From positions 1-64,000 of the forward strand of contig CAKZPI010000043.1 in NCBI GenBank assembly GCA_937139155.1: a DNA stretch of 64,000 nt, written 5' to 3'. The DNA is from an uncultured Flavobacteriales bacterium. Its GTDB lineage: Bacteria; Bacteroidota; Bacteroidia; Flavobacteriales; JBLHRE01. How positions within the stretch are numbered: position 1 is the stretch's first letter; the number at the start of each line of letters is the position of its first letter. The notes beneath the pieces are model-generated. The model made no database searches, was not told the origin of the DNA, and was given only the letters and a program-made list of their open reading frames with translations. Made by a program: the position numbers and the translations under genes. Below are positions 1 through 9,612 of this stretch, piece after piece.

Positions 1-2438
1 ACACATTGAGCCGCTACCGGAGCATAGGAAGCAGCAGGAGCTGGGGTAAGAGTAAAAGTTTCGGTGAATGTGGTATCACATCCATTTTCAGAAACGGTTA
101 AGGAAACCGTATAGGTTCCAGGGCTTGCCCAATCTACACCCATTACGTCTGCCGTGTTTGCGGTAGGTGGATTAGCTCCGTCAAAATCCCAGGCAAAAGT
201 AGCATCGGGGCCATAAGAACCTTGGTTGATGAAGTCAAAGGGACCGTCTGAGATACAGCGGGTGCCGACAGCAGGGAAAGATGCTGTTGGTTTAGGCGTG
301 ACATCAATTTGAAATGCAAAAGTGTCAATACAACCCGCTTCAGCAATCATAAACAGCACATCAAAGGTGCCAACTGTATCGTAAGTGACACCGTTTACGT
401 CAATGGTGTTTGCGGAACTAGGAGTTGCATTCGCGCCGAATTCCCAAAGGAAACTTGCATTGGCACCATAAATACCGTCACCATCAAAATTAAAAGAGTT
501 AATATCAAAGCATTGATTGGCAATAGGGTGTGCAAAGGCAAATGGCGCCTGGGCAACATATACATTGGTTACATAGGTGTCTGTACATCCGTATTCAGAT
601 ACTTGAAGGGTAACCTGTCTATTTCCAGAAGCTAGGAAATGCACGTCCATTACATGTTCCGTGGTTGCTGTAGCAGGTGATGCTTGATCAAAGGTCCATT
701 GAAAGGTGGCATTTGGGCCATAGGAGCCGGTATTGATGAAATCATAGGCACTCACATTCTGGCATTGCGTATCTGGTGGAGAGAAATTGGCCGTTGGCGG
801 TGGGGTTATAAGTACGGAATCCGTAACTGACTCTGTACATCCGGCGCTATTGGTTCCAGTGAAAGTTACCACTTGATAGCCCGTTGTTGTAAAGCTCACA
901 TTGGCTACATTTTTTGTGGTAGCCGTAGCGGGGCTAGCATTCGGGCCAAAGTCCCAGAGATAGGTTGAGCCGGGGTCAAAGTTTCCGTTTCCAACAAAGA
1001 AAAAGGAATTGTTGTTTACACATTGCGGGTTTGGGGGCTGAAAGCTCACAATGGGAGATGGCAGAACGTCAACCGTATGGGTGACAATATCAGAACAAGT
1101 AGTATTGCTAACTTCCAGTGAAATAGTATAGGTTCCAGGGGCATTAAACACAACGCTATCCGGTCTCGGGTCATTTGAAAACTGGGGTGTGGCATTGGGG
1201 CCAAAATCCCATAGAAAGGTATTGTCGGGTATCACCGAATCCGGCTCAAAACTGAAAGAATTGTCTGTAAAGCATTGAGCTGCAGGTGGAGTCCAACTGG
1301 CATCGGTTGTTGGGTAAACCTGAAAAACTTGCGAAGATGAATCCACGCAGGGGGTTCCAGGGTTTACGTAGAGCCATACGGTATAAGTTCCTGGGCTATT
1401 GTAGATGTGCACAGGGTTTTCATCGGTAGAGGTATTTCCATCTCCAAAATCCCATAAATAATAGAGGCCATTCACAGATTGATTCTGGAAGTTTACCTGA
1501 AGGCCACCGCACCATCCGTCTGTGGTGGCTGTTCCTTGAGCTTGTACATTGGCAGAAGGGAAATTCGGACCGCAATTGGTAACTCTGAACACGTAGTCTC
1601 GAGAGCCTTGATTGATTAAAGTACCGTTTCGATATTCCTCATAACAAACCGACCATACGTAATAACCCAAATTATTGGGTTGCCCAGTCATAAAACCGGT
1701 TTGGGGGTCAATGGTGAAGGGCGGATTTGCATCAATGGGATAAGCGGCAGAGTACCCACCTGCCCAAACCACATCTGGATAGGGTGGTGGAGTGTAAACA
1801 ATTGGGTTTCCTGGGTTTTGCCCCTTGGGAGTGCATAAACGGTAAACCACAGAATCCCCATCTGCGTCAACTGCAGAATGGTCATAGTAAATGGAATCGT
1901 TAATGCATAAATTTGGAGGAGGGTCGTTCGGGAAATTTGGAGAGTTGTTTGGGGCGCCTCCTGGCCATGAAGGTGAAGTCGGGTCAGGGACTACCACGGT
2001 ATAAGCTGAACTGGTGTTGTCAGGTGTTACAATGTTTATTAATCCCCCACTTCTTGCTGTGTTTTCGTGTACAATTATCCATCCATCACGTCCGTTTGGA
2101 AGGTTGAAATTGGTTTCAAAAATTCTTTTTCTTAGGCAAGCAGCCGGTGGTGGTTGAAGACAAGGGTCAAAAATATAGGTTTGGTCTACGTTTCCGGCAA
2201 AGGTTCTAGGGGCTGTAATAACAATTTCACCTCCTCCATTTGGGTTGTCAGCTGGGTAAGCAGCAATCCTTGCAGAGGTTTCATCCAAGCCTCCACATTC
2301 CAAATAAAGGATTAAAGTCACATGGTAGGTGGTTCCGGAGACATGTGAATAGGAAATTTCCCCTCCCAGAATATGGGAGGCCTGAAGGCTAAATACTGAG
2401 AAAAATAAGGTGCTAAAGGCAAGTAGCAATTTTTTCAT
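1..2438 (-). CDS. PKD-repeat cell-surface protein, partial (C-terminus beyond left edge)
   Basis: The gene reads leftward from an ATG at 2436-2438 and is still open at base 1, giving about 812 codons. It starts with a signal peptide (MKKLLLAFSTLFFSVFSLQA) followed by a domain beginning SHILGGEISY, which is shared with the protein encoded just upstream at 2495-4672. From about base 1560 down to base 1 there are about six PKD-type beta-sandwich modules, each with a WDFG or similar core. The cores fall near 1446, 1205, 950, 690, 440 and 185, a period of about 250 bases or 84 residues. Such proteins are typical exported adhesins of Bacteroidota and normally end in a type IX secretion sorting domain, which would lie outside the window. 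The modules resemble each other at DNA level as well, so module number could change by recombination. The ligand is unknown. Confidence 0.85.
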   Translation of the reverse strand, partial: MKKLLLAFSTLFFSVFSLQASHILGGEISYSHVSGTTYHVTLILYLECGGLDETSARIAAYPADNPNGGGEIVITAPRTFAGNVDQTYIFDPCLQPPPAACLRKRIFETNFNLPNGRDGWIIVHENTARSGGLINIVTPDNTSSAYTVVVPDPTSPSWPGGAPNNSPNFPNDPPPNLCINDSIYYDHSAVDADGDSVVYRLCTPKGQNPGNPIVYTPPPYPDVVWAGGYSAAYPIDANPPFTIDPQTGFMTGQPNNLGYYVWSVCYEEYRNGTLINQGSRDYVFRVTNCGPNFPSANVQAQGTATTDGWCGGLQVNFQNQSVNGLYYLWDFGDGNTSTDENPVHIYNSPGTYTVWLYVNPGTPCVDSSSQVFQVYPTTDASWTPPAAQCFTDNSFSFEPDSVIPDNTFLWDFGPNATPQFSNDPRPDSVVFNAPGTYTISLEVSNTTCSDIVTHTVDVLPSPIVSFQPPNPQCVNNNSFFFVGNGNFDPGSTYLWDFGPNASPATATTKNVANVSFTTTGYQVVTFTGTNSAGCTESVTDSVLITPPPTANFSPPDTQCQNVSAYDFINTGSYGPNATFQWTFDQASPATATTEHVMDVHFLASGNRQVTLQVSEYGCTDTYVTNVYVAQAPFAFAHPIANQCFDINSFNFDGDGIYGANASFLWEFGANATPSSANTIDVNGVTYDTVGTFDVLFMIAEAGCIDTFAFQIDVTPKPTASFPAVGTRCISDGPFDFINQGSYGPDATFAWDFDGANPPTANTADVMGVDWASPGTYTVSLTVSENGCDTTFTETFTLTPAPAASYAPVAAQC

Positions 2439-2494
2439 AGGACAAATTTTCGCATGGACGGTTACAGCCCCACAAAATAATCATTCTTGTCCAA

Positions 2495-4672
2495 TTATCG
2501 AATGAGCGTTATCCGTCCAATTTCTGTTGTTTCCTGATTTGCCTCATTCATGAACTTGAGTCGATAGAGATAGACGTCTTGTTTAAGCGGCTCTCCAGTT
2601 ATTTGGTGCTTCCCATCCCAATGGGTATTCCAGTTATTTGAGTAAAAAACTTCCTGCCCCCAACGATCAAAAATTAAGATTTCATAGGATTTGATGGAGG
2701 TAAAGCTTGGAATGAATTGGTCATTGACTCCATCACCATTCGGAGAGAAGGCATTGGGAATGTAGTAAGGCTTTGGGAGGACGGTAACCTTTTGCCACCT
2801 CTCATGAGTGCATCCTTCAGAGTTAACGGCAACCTGCTTGACCCAATGCACTCCGGGTTTATCGAAATCATAGGTTGCTACCGGGCCTGCTCTTCGGTCT
2901 CCATTGGGCATATAGAAGTAACTGATGACCGCGTCTTGTGAGTGATCGGTAAAGGTGATTTCGGCATTGAAAATGTCAGTAACCTTTGGGTTTAAATCGA
3001 ATTTCGCAGTAGGTGATGGAAAAACTTCTACGAATCCAGGGGCATAAACTTGATCTCCTGTGCAAATGCCTGAAGAAGTCATGGTAAGGGTTATGGGGTA
3101 GGTCCCTGGAAGATCATAGGTATGACTAGGGGTGGAGTCATTGGAGCTGGTTCCATCCCCAAAATTCCAAGTATAAGTTGGGTTTAGCCCCCCGGTACTT
3201 AGGTTTTCAAGATTAAGTTCTAAGGGGGCACAGCCTGACATATCTTCCAGTTCAAAATAAGCAATGGGTGTGGGTTCTATGTAGATTGTGTCAATGAATT
3301 CCTCGATGCAATTGTTTTGTTCTAAAGAATAAGAGATTATTTTCTCTCCCGGACTGTCAAAAACAATACCCGTTGGGTTTTGGGAAATGGATACTTGAGG
3401 GGTGGCTCCTGGTCCGAAATCCCAGAAAAACGTAGCATTCGATTCAATATTTCCTCCTCCCTGAAAGTCAAAGGAGTGGCCCTCCATGCACTGAGGACCA
3501 GGATTGGCAAAAAAGGGTTGTACAGCCTCAATTACATGATAAGTAATATAGGCAGTATCAGCACAGGGGTAATTGGGCTCCGCAACCAACATGATTGTGA
3601 AGGTTCCTGTGTCTGAATAGGTATAAGTAGGATTCGTTGCCGTGGAGTTATCACTGGTTGTGTTTGGGTCGCCAAAGTCCCAATAAAAATTCGAGGTGTT
3701 TTGGCTATGGTTTTGGAAATCAACCGTTAATCCCAAACATCTTTCCGCGGAATCACGGTCTGGAATGGAGGCAATGATATTGCTTTGACAAACGGCAACG
3801 TCAAGTCTGAAATCTCGAATGGTTTCACTGAGGAGTTGCCCGTTTCGGTATTCTTTTACTGCTACAGCAAAGGCGTATTGTCCAATGGTATTAGGTATAC
3901 CTGAAATGAGCCCCGTATTTGGGTCTATGCTTAATGCCGGAGCAGCATCAATGGGGTAAGAATCGCTATAGCCATTGGTCCAAATTACCTGGTTGTGGGG
4001 AGGTGCTGTTGGAGGATTTGGTACCGGGTTACCAGCAGTTCCTCCATCAAGGGGCGTAACAAAAGAATAAACAAGGTCATCCCCGTCAGGGTCAGTTGCT
4101 GAATGGTCATAATTAAAATCTGCATTTACACAGATCACCAAAGATGGTTCGCTATTGAATACGGGGCTAGAGTTGGTGGGGATACTGGCTCTTGGAGGAA
4201 TGAAAGCAGAATAGGTGTTTCCAGTGTTTTGAGGGTTTATAATATTTATTACCGATGGGGTTCTACAACATCTCTGGTAAACAATATGATACCCCGTGGT
4301 ATTTGCCGGAAGTTGAATCACCGTTTGATAGACTCCCTTTTCAACACAGATGTTTGGCGGACTTTGAAGGCATGGATTATTAATCACCACTGGCAAATGG
4401 GTGATTTGGGGATTGGAAACCTGAAAGGTGTTAATCAGGTTGTTGGAGCCGTCAAAAATCCCAAAATTGGCGTAGGTGTCAAACTGTGTATTGTTTGTGT
4501 TATTTGGGCCGCAATCCCGGTAAATGTTCAGGGTGATTATATAATCTTGTCCGCCCAGATGCTCATAGGAAATTTCACCCCCAACTAGGTGGGTAGAATT
4601 TGCTTTCATTCCGCAGAATACTGCGAGGAAAAGAAGCAGGTGAAAAACTTTATTTGATTGAATTCCTGACAT
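2495..4672 (-). CDS. PKD-domain surface protein with gliding-motility-type C-terminal sorting domain
   Basis: This 725-residue protein has an N-terminal signal peptide and a first domain starting THLVGGEISY, a paralogue of the first domain of the next gene downstream. PKD cores follow (FYWDFGDP, FFWDFGPGA, YTWNFGDGTSS). The last 85 or so residues match the gliding-motility-associated C-terminal domain (CHU_C/TIGR04131 type), with PNAFSPNGDGVNDQF, IFDRWGQEVF, WDGK and a final GRITLIR. That domain is known as a signal for the type IX secretion system, so the protein is probably exported to the cell surface. It lies 56 bp from the partial paralogue and reads in the same direction, so the two are a tandem pair. 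Its substrate or binding partner cannot be told from sequence. Confidence 0.9.
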   Translation of the reverse strand: MSGIQSNKVFHLLLFLAVFCGMKANSTHLVGGEISYEHLGGQDYIITLNIYRDCGPNNTNNTQFDTYANFGIFDGSNNLINTFQVSNPQITHLPVVINNPCLQSPPNICVEKGVYQTVIQLPANTTGYHIVYQRCCRTPSVINIINPQNTGNTYSAFIPPRASIPTNSSPVFNSEPSLVICVNADFNYDHSATDPDGDDLVYSFVTPLDGGTAGNPVPNPPTAPPHNQVIWTNGYSDSYPIDAAPALSIDPNTGLISGIPNTIGQYAFAVAVKEYRNGQLLSETIRDFRLDVAVCQSNIIASIPDRDSAERCLGLTVDFQNHSQNTSNFYWDFGDPNTTSDNSTATNPTYTYSDTGTFTIMLVAEPNYPCADTAYITYHVIEAVQPFFANPGPQCMEGHSFDFQGGGNIESNATFFWDFGPGATPQVSISQNPTGIVFDSPGEKIISYSLEQNNCIEEFIDTIYIEPTPIAYFELEDMSGCAPLELNLENLSTGGLNPTYTWNFGDGTSSNDSTPSHTYDLPGTYPITLTMTSSGICTGDQVYAPGFVEVFPSPTAKFDLNPKVTDIFNAEITFTDHSQDAVISYFYMPNGDRRAGPVATYDFDKPGVHWVKQVAVNSEGCTHERWQKVTVLPKPYYIPNAFSPNGDGVNDQFIPSFTSIKSYEILIFDRWGQEVFYSNNWNTHWDGKHQITGEPLKQDVYLYRLKFMNEANQETTEIGRITLIR

Positions 4673-4717
4673 TAAGGCCTAAAAGTACAAAACTGAAATT
4701 GAAGCTTAAATCTCAGG

Positions 4718-5362
4718 CTATCCGATTTTACGCAAAAGCATCAAACCATCCCGTATGGGTAAGAGTAAATTTTCAAATCTAGGATCTTCATGAACCTTTT
4801 TGTTAAATGCTTGTAAACCCTGGGTGTCTAGGTCTTTTTGATCGGGCTTATCCAATACTTTACCGCTCCATAAAACATTGTCTGCAATTACAAGTCCACC
4901 AGACGATATTTTATCGGCAATAAGGTCGAGGTAATTTGAGTAATTGTTCTTATCGGCATCAATAAAAACCAAATCAGGATGAATGTTTAGGTTAGGAATA
5001 ATTTCAAGGGCATTTCCAATTTTAAAATCAATCTGGTCTTTATACTTCGATTTATCAAAATAAGACTGGGTAAAGGGCTGTAGCTCTTCGTTTATGTCAA
5101 GGGTAATTAGTTTTCCTTCCGGGGAAAGTCCTTCTGCAAGACAAAGGGCGGAATACCCTGTATAGGTTCCTATTTCAAGTATGGTTTTGGGATTGATAAG
5201 TTTGGAAATTAAGCTTAAAAATCTCCCTTGAAGATGACCTGAAAGCATCCTTGGCATCAGGATTTTGGCCTGGGTATTTCTCGATAAATCTTGAAGTAGT
5301 TTAGGTTCCTGGGCGGTATGTTCTGCCGCGTAGGCTTCAATGTTTTCAGGTAAAAATTCCAT
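4718..5362 (-). CDS. Class I SAM-dependent O-methyltransferase (COMT/CCoAOMT-like)
   Basis: The 214-residue product has the family's SAM-binding motif EIGTYTGYSALCLAEGL at about residues 80-96, then an acidic motif (LITLDINEE) and the metal/substrate motif LVFIDADKNNY around residue 135. Length and motif order fit the bacterial O-methyltransferase family 3 (PF01596), soluble enzymes that methylate catechol-like hydroxyls with a divalent metal. The natural substrate is unknown. The start lies 1 bp from the stop of the M16 peptidase gene, so the two are almost certainly co-transcribed from the right. Confidence 0.9.
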   Translation of the reverse strand: MEFLPENIEAYAAEHTAQEPKLLQDLSRNTQAKILMPRMLSGHLQGRFLSLISKLINPKTILEIGTYTGYSALCLAEGLSPEGKLITLDINEELQPFTQSYFDKSKYKDQIDFKIGNALEIIPNLNIHPDLVFIDADKNNYSNYLDLIADKISSGGLVIADNVLWSGKVLDKPDQKDLDTQGLQAFNKKVHEDPRFENLLLPIRDGLMLLRKIG

Positions 5363-5363
5363 A

Positions 5364-6596
5364 TTAATTGGGTTTAAAGATTAAGGAGGCCCTTTTTTCC
5401 CTCGGAAAAATCTCGGCTGCAGCCGCTTGAATTTCTTGATGGCTTACCTTTTCAATTCTTTTCTGGAGTCTGTCAAATCCTTCCATGGGCTCGTCAAACA
5501 ATAAAGCCTTACTGAGATTAAGGATAAGGCTCAGCTTGTTTTCAATTCCCAGGGCTATCTGCCCCAAGATTTGACTCTTGGCTTTGTGAAGCTGAAGTGG
5601 TCCCAAAGGTTTTTGAATAAGCTTATCAAGTTCTTTATGAACCAAGTGAAGGGATTTGTCTAGGCTTTTAGGGTCGGTGCCCAGGTAAACTCCAAAAATT
5701 CCTGTGTCTGAAAAGGGGTGGTAGAAAGATTCTAAGTTGTAGGTAAACCCATATTTCTCGCGAATGTTCAAGTTCAGCCGGTTGTTCATGGCGGGGCCGC
5801 CTAGAATATTATTGGTCAAGGAAAAGCTTAAGCTCATAGGGTGTGAAGCCGGAATTGCTTTTGCTCCGATGATGGCATGGGCTTGGTGAACCTGCTTTTC
5901 AACCACCATAGATTTTGCCTTCGCTTCTTGAACGGGCAGTTTTTCTTTGAGATTGGAAGGGAGTTTGGCTTGACCGAAGAAATGGTTCAAGATTTTCAAA
6001 CTTCTTTTTTCGGTAAAATCCCCGGCAAGGGCCACCACCATCCCATTTGCAGAGTAGTTTTTTAAGAGGAAATTCTTCATTTGAGAATGGGTGATTTCCT
6101 TGACCGACTTTTTGGTGCCTAAAATGGTTCTACCCAAGGGGTGGTTTGGGAAAATCAAATCTTCAAATTCTTCAAAAAGCAGTTCGGAAGGGGTGTCTTG
6201 GTAAGAGGCGATTTCGTCTAAAATAACCTCTCTTTCTTTTTCTATTTCCTTAACGGGAAAGGTAGCTTCAAAGGCAATGTCAGAGATTAAGTCGGCTGCT
6301 CTGGATAAATGCTTGTTCAGGAAACTGGCATGAATGCAGGTTTCTTCCTTGGTAGTATAGGCATTCAAATCGCCACCAACATCATCAAGTCTGCTTAAAA
6401 TATGGTAGGCTTTTCTTTTACGAGTGCCTTTAAAAAGCATGTGCTCAATGAAATGTGCCGTTCCGTGCTCTTCTTCAGACTCATCTCTTGAGCCCGCTGC
6501 CACCATGAAAGAGAGATGGGCAATGGGCGCATGGGTGCGAAGTACAATGGCTCGAATGCCGTTGTCTAAGGTTATTACTGACCAGTTTGGTTTCAT
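5364..6596 (-). CDS. M16-family zinc peptidase (pitrilysin/processing-peptidase type)
   Basis: The 410-residue protein carries the inverted zinc motif HFIEH at residues 48-52, and further on EREVILDEI, which supplies the third metal ligand as in M16 peptidases. Length is that of a single-chain bacterial M16B enzyme related to the beta subunit of mitochondrial processing peptidase. The C-terminal half contains the usual LGGPAMNNRLN-type segment (about residues 266-276). No signal peptide is visible, so it is probably cytoplasmic. It is the first gene of a two-gene unit with the O-methyltransferase and begins 30 bp from the end of the acyl-CoA dehydrogenase gene, so read-through from the fatty-acid operon is possible. 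Confidence 0.92.
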   Translation of the reverse strand: MKPNWSVITLDNGIRAIVLRTHAPIAHLSFMVAAGSRDESEEEHGTAHFIEHMLFKGTRKRKAYHILSRLDDVGGDLNAYTTKEETCIHASFLNKHLSRAADLISDIAFEATFPVKEIEKEREVILDEIASYQDTPSELLFEEFEDLIFPNHPLGRTILGTKKSVKEITHSQMKNFLLKNYSANGMVVALAGDFTEKRSLKILNHFFGQAKLPSNLKEKLPVQEAKAKSMVVEKQVHQAHAIIGAKAIPASHPMSLSFSLTNNILGGPAMNNRLNLNIREKYGFTYNLESFYHPFSDTGIFGVYLGTDPKSLDKSLHLVHKELDKLIQKPLGPLQLHKAKSQILGQIALGIENKLSLILNLSKALLFDEPMEGFDRLQKRIEKVSHQEIQAAAAEIFPREKRASLIFKPN

Positions 6597-6626
6597 AGGT
6601 GCGCAAGGTACACCGATTTCACCGGC

Positions 6627-8423
6627 TTAGAGATTATAGACGTTTGAATCAATAAGGGTTGCAGCAATTTTTCGACGTGCGTCTTTGGCGTTGAATGCTT
6701 TGGGCTTGGTAAATCGTTTCACGGCCATGTTCAGCATTCTTAATTCGTCGCCGCTAGCCCAAGCGTTTACAGAAGACCGGGCGGATCTTCCAATGTCTTC
6801 CGCGGCTTCGTGAAGGAAAACTTTAGCCATGGTTATGGCCAAGTCTGCAGCTTCTTCCCCTTCTTTTTGCGCAATTTTTTCGGCTCTTAAGAGAGCTGAT
6901 TCAGCAGCAAAGGTTTGAATCATCACGTCGGATAAGTCCATGATGATTTCTTGCTCGTGCTCAAGCTTAGCCATTAGGTTTTGAGCAGCTGCTCCTCCAC
7001 AGGCTAGGAATGTTTTCTTGAAATTCTGAATCATTTCCTTTTCCTCAGCCAAGAATTCAGTTTTGGGCTCCATGGATGGAATGCTCATGAGTTCATTTTG
7101 CACGGCTTTTGCAGGGCCTAAAATATCCAGCTCTCCTTTCATGGCTCTTTTAAGCAGCATGTCTACGGATAGAAGTCTGTTGATTTCATTGGTTCCCTCA
7201 AATATTCTATTGATTCTTGAGTCGCGGTATGAACGAGCTATGGGGTATTCTTCTGAGAACCCGTATCCACCGAAAATTTGAACCCCTTCATCAACCACAT
7301 AATCCAAGACCTCCGATCCGAAAACCTTTAACAAGGCAGCTTCAATGGCGTATTCTTCGGCCGCTCCTAAAATGGCCGTGTTAAAGTCTTGTCCTTCTTT
7401 TAGCCGGTTTTGCTTATCGTCTTCAATGTATTGGGCAATTCTAAAAATAGCCGATTCGAGGACCCAAGTTTTGATGGCTTGATTGGCAAGCTTTGCCTGA
7501 ATGGCGCCGAAGGAGGAAATGCTTTGTTTAAACTGCTTCCTTTCGTTTGAGTATTTAATGCTAAGGTTAATGGCCCTTTTAGCTCCACCTAAGGCAGCAA
7601 TGGCAAGTTTAACCCGACCAATGTTTAGGATGTTAAAGGCGATTTTATGGCCTTTCCCAGCCTGTCCGAGCAAGTTTTCTTTGGGGATTTTGCAGTCTGA
7701 GAAAAAGACCTGACGGGTGGATGAACCCTTGATTCCCATTTTATGTTCTTCGTTTCCAAGGCTGAGGCCTGAGGCTCCTTTTTCAACAATGAAGCCGGTA
7801 AATCCTGATTCGCCTTCAGGCATACCTTTGGGGTCTAGCTGGGCAAAAACGATGAAAACATCGGCAAATCCAGCATTGGTGATCCACATTTTCTGGCCGT
7901 TTAATATGAAATGCTTTCCATCTTCAGATAAAACAGCTTTTGATTTGGCAGCAAGGGCATCTGACCCTGAGCCCGGCTCGGTTAAACAATAAGAGGCCTT
8001 CCATTCACCTGAAGCCAGTTTTGGCACATATTTCTGCTTTTGGTCTTCGGTTCCGAAATAAAGAATGGGCAGCATTCCAATTCCGGTATGGGCGGCATGA
8101 GCCACAGCAAATGAATGACTTGTTCCGATGATTTCAGTAACATGAACTCCGGTGATAAAGTCTTTTCCAAAACCACCATATGCCTCTGGAATGGTTACCC
8201 CAAGTAAGCCTTGTTCGCCGGCCTTGGTCATCAAGCCTTCCATCAATCCTTCCGGAAGCTTGTCGATTTCCTCAAGCTGACCCATGACGTGTTGGTCAAG
8301 AAATTCTTGAGCCATATCCCGAATCATCTTTTGCTCTTCCGTACGATCTTCTGGAATGGTGATATCTCCCGCTGCTGTGGTTTTGATAAGGAATTCTCCT
8401 CCTTTTAAAACTTTATCTGACAT
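6627..8423 (-). CDS. fadE: Acyl-CoA dehydrogenase (beta-oxidation, FadE-like)
   Basis: The 598-residue flavoenzyme is predicted to oxidise fatty acyl-CoA to trans-2-enoyl-CoA with FAD. Visible signatures are CLTEPGSGSDA (FAD/substrate loop, about residue 150), KMWITNAGFAD, and GGYGFSEEYPIARSYRD followed by IFEGTNEINR with the catalytic-base glutamate region. It is longer than classic 380-residue dehydrogenases. The extra C-terminal 170 residues are helical, as in the Bacillus FadE group. The order fadN-fadA-fadE seen here is that of the Bacillus subtilis fadNAE operon, which supports the assignment. The gap to fadA is 11 bp. No electron-transfer flavoprotein genes lie in the window. Confidence 0.93.
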   Translation of the reverse strand: MSDKVLKGGEFLIKTTAAGDITIPEDRTEEQKMIRDMAQEFLDQHVMGQLEEIDKLPEGLMEGLMTKAGEQGLLGVTIPEAYGGFGKDFITGVHVTEIIGTSHSFAVAHAAHTGIGMLPILYFGTEDQKQKYVPKLASGEWKASYCLTEPGSGSDALAAKSKAVLSEDGKHFILNGQKMWITNAGFADVFIVFAQLDPKGMPEGESGFTGFIVEKGASGLSLGNEEHKMGIKGSSTRQVFFSDCKIPKENLLGQAGKGHKIAFNILNIGRVKLAIAALGGAKRAINLSIKYSNERKQFKQSISSFGAIQAKLANQAIKTWVLESAIFRIAQYIEDDKQNRLKEGQDFNTAILGAAEEYAIEAALLKVFGSEVLDYVVDEGVQIFGGYGFSEEYPIARSYRDSRINRIFEGTNEINRLLSVDMLLKRAMKGELDILGPAKAVQNELMSIPSMEPKTEFLAEEKEMIQNFKKTFLACGGAAAQNLMAKLEHEQEIIMDLSDVMIQTFAAESALLRAEKIAQKEGEEAADLAITMAKVFLHEAAEDIGRSARSSVNAWASGDELRMLNMAVKRFTKPKAFNAKDARRKIAATLIDSNVYNL

Positions 8424-8434
8424 GTTTCTTTTAA

Positions 8435-9610
8435 TTATAATCTTTCAAAAATTCCTGCTGCTCCTTGACCGGTGCCCACGCACATGGTAACCATGCCAAA
8501 GCGTTTGTTTTGGCGATCTAGCTCGGCCAAGGCCTGAACCGTGAGTTTTGCTCCTGTACATCCAAGGGGGTGACCAAGGGCAATGGCTCCTCCGTTTGGA
8601 TTTACTTTTTCTGGGTTTAAGCCTAGCTCTCTGATAACGGCAAGCGACTGAGAGGCGAAGGCTTCATTGAGCTCAATCACATCCATATCATCCTGTTTCA
8701 ATCCGGCTTGCTTCAAGGCTTTGGGTATGGCCTCTACCGGACCGATGCCCATGATTCTGGGAGGCACTCCAGCCACTGCATACGAATGCATTCTAGCCTT
8801 TGGGTTAAGGCCTAATTGCTTCAATAAACGTTCTGACATGACTAGGACGAAGGCAGCACCATCAGAGGTTTGGGATGCATTTCCGGCCGTTACCGAACCT
8901 TTTGCACTAAAAACAGGCCTTAATTGGGCCAAGGCTTCCATGCTTGTATTGGGCCTAACCCCCTCGTCGGTGTCAAAAATATAGGTGCGACTTTGTTTCT
9001 TTTCGTTTTGGTCAACGAAGATTTCCTCAACCTCGATGGGGGCAATTTGTGATTTGAACCTTCCTTCCGAGATCGCTTGGGCAGCTTTCCGGTGAGAGTT
9101 CATGCCAAACTCATCTTGGTCTTCTCTTGAGACCTTGTATTTTTTGGCTACCTCTTCCGCGGTAAGGCCCATGCCCCAGTAATAATCAGCATGCTCTTTG
9201 GCCAATTCGTAATTGGGTACAATTCTCCAGCCGCCGAAGGGAATGGGCGACATGGTTTCTACTCCGCCAGCAATGATGCAATCGGCCATGCCTGCTTCAA
9301 TTTTCGCTTTAGCGATGGCAATGGTTTCAAGCCCAGAGCTGCAGTATCGATTTACTGTCATGCCCGGAACCTTATCGGTATTAAGGCTCATTAAAGAAAG
9401 AATTCTTCCGATGTTAAGGCCTTGCTCAGCTTCAGGGGTTGCATTTCCCACAATTACATCGTCAATGAGGTCTTCGGTTAGGCCTTCAACCGAGGATACC
9501 AAATGCTTGATCACGGCAGCGGCTAGATCATCCGGACGGGTAAAACGGAGGCTTCCTCTTGGAGCCTTGCCTACCGCCGATCTATATCCATCAATTATAT
9601 ATGCTTCCAT
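8435..9610 (-). CDS. fadA: Acetyl-CoA C-acyltransferase (3-ketoacyl-CoA thiolase)
   Basis: This 391-residue thiolase catalyses the last beta-oxidation step, cleaving 3-ketoacyl-CoA with CoA. The acyl-carrying cysteine is in NRYCSSGLETIA (about residue 90), the histidine in GGAIALGHPLGCTGA (about residue 347) and the second catalytic cysteine in MCVGTGQGAAG near the C-terminus. All three catalytic residues are therefore present and the length is normal. It lies between fadN (2 bp away) and fadE (11 bp), inside one leftward operon headed by a MarR-type regulator. Confidence 0.95.
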   Translation of the reverse strand: MEAYIIDGYRSAVGKAPRGSLRFTRPDDLAAAVIKHLVSSVEGLTEDLIDDVIVGNATPEAEQGLNIGRILSLMSLNTDKVPGMTVNRYCSSGLETIAIAKAKIEAGMADCIIAGGVETMSPIPFGGWRIVPNYELAKEHADYYWGMGLTAEEVAKKYKVSREDQDEFGMNSHRKAAQAISEGRFKSQIAPIEVEEIFVDQNEKKQSRTYIFDTDEGVRPNTSMEALAQLRPVFSAKGSVTAGNASQTSDGAAFVLVMSERLLKQLGLNPKARMHSYAVAGVPPRIMGIGPVEAIPKALKQAGLKQDDMDVIELNEAFASQSLAVIRELGLNPEKVNPNGGAIALGHPLGCTGAKLTVQALAELDRQNKRFGMVTMCVGTGQGAAGIFERL

Positions 9611-9612
9611 GT

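Noticed and set aside
4103..4588. 161-codon plus-strand frame opposite the PKD surface protein
   Set aside because: It is a shadow of a clear PKD/CHU_C gene, with no motif of its own.
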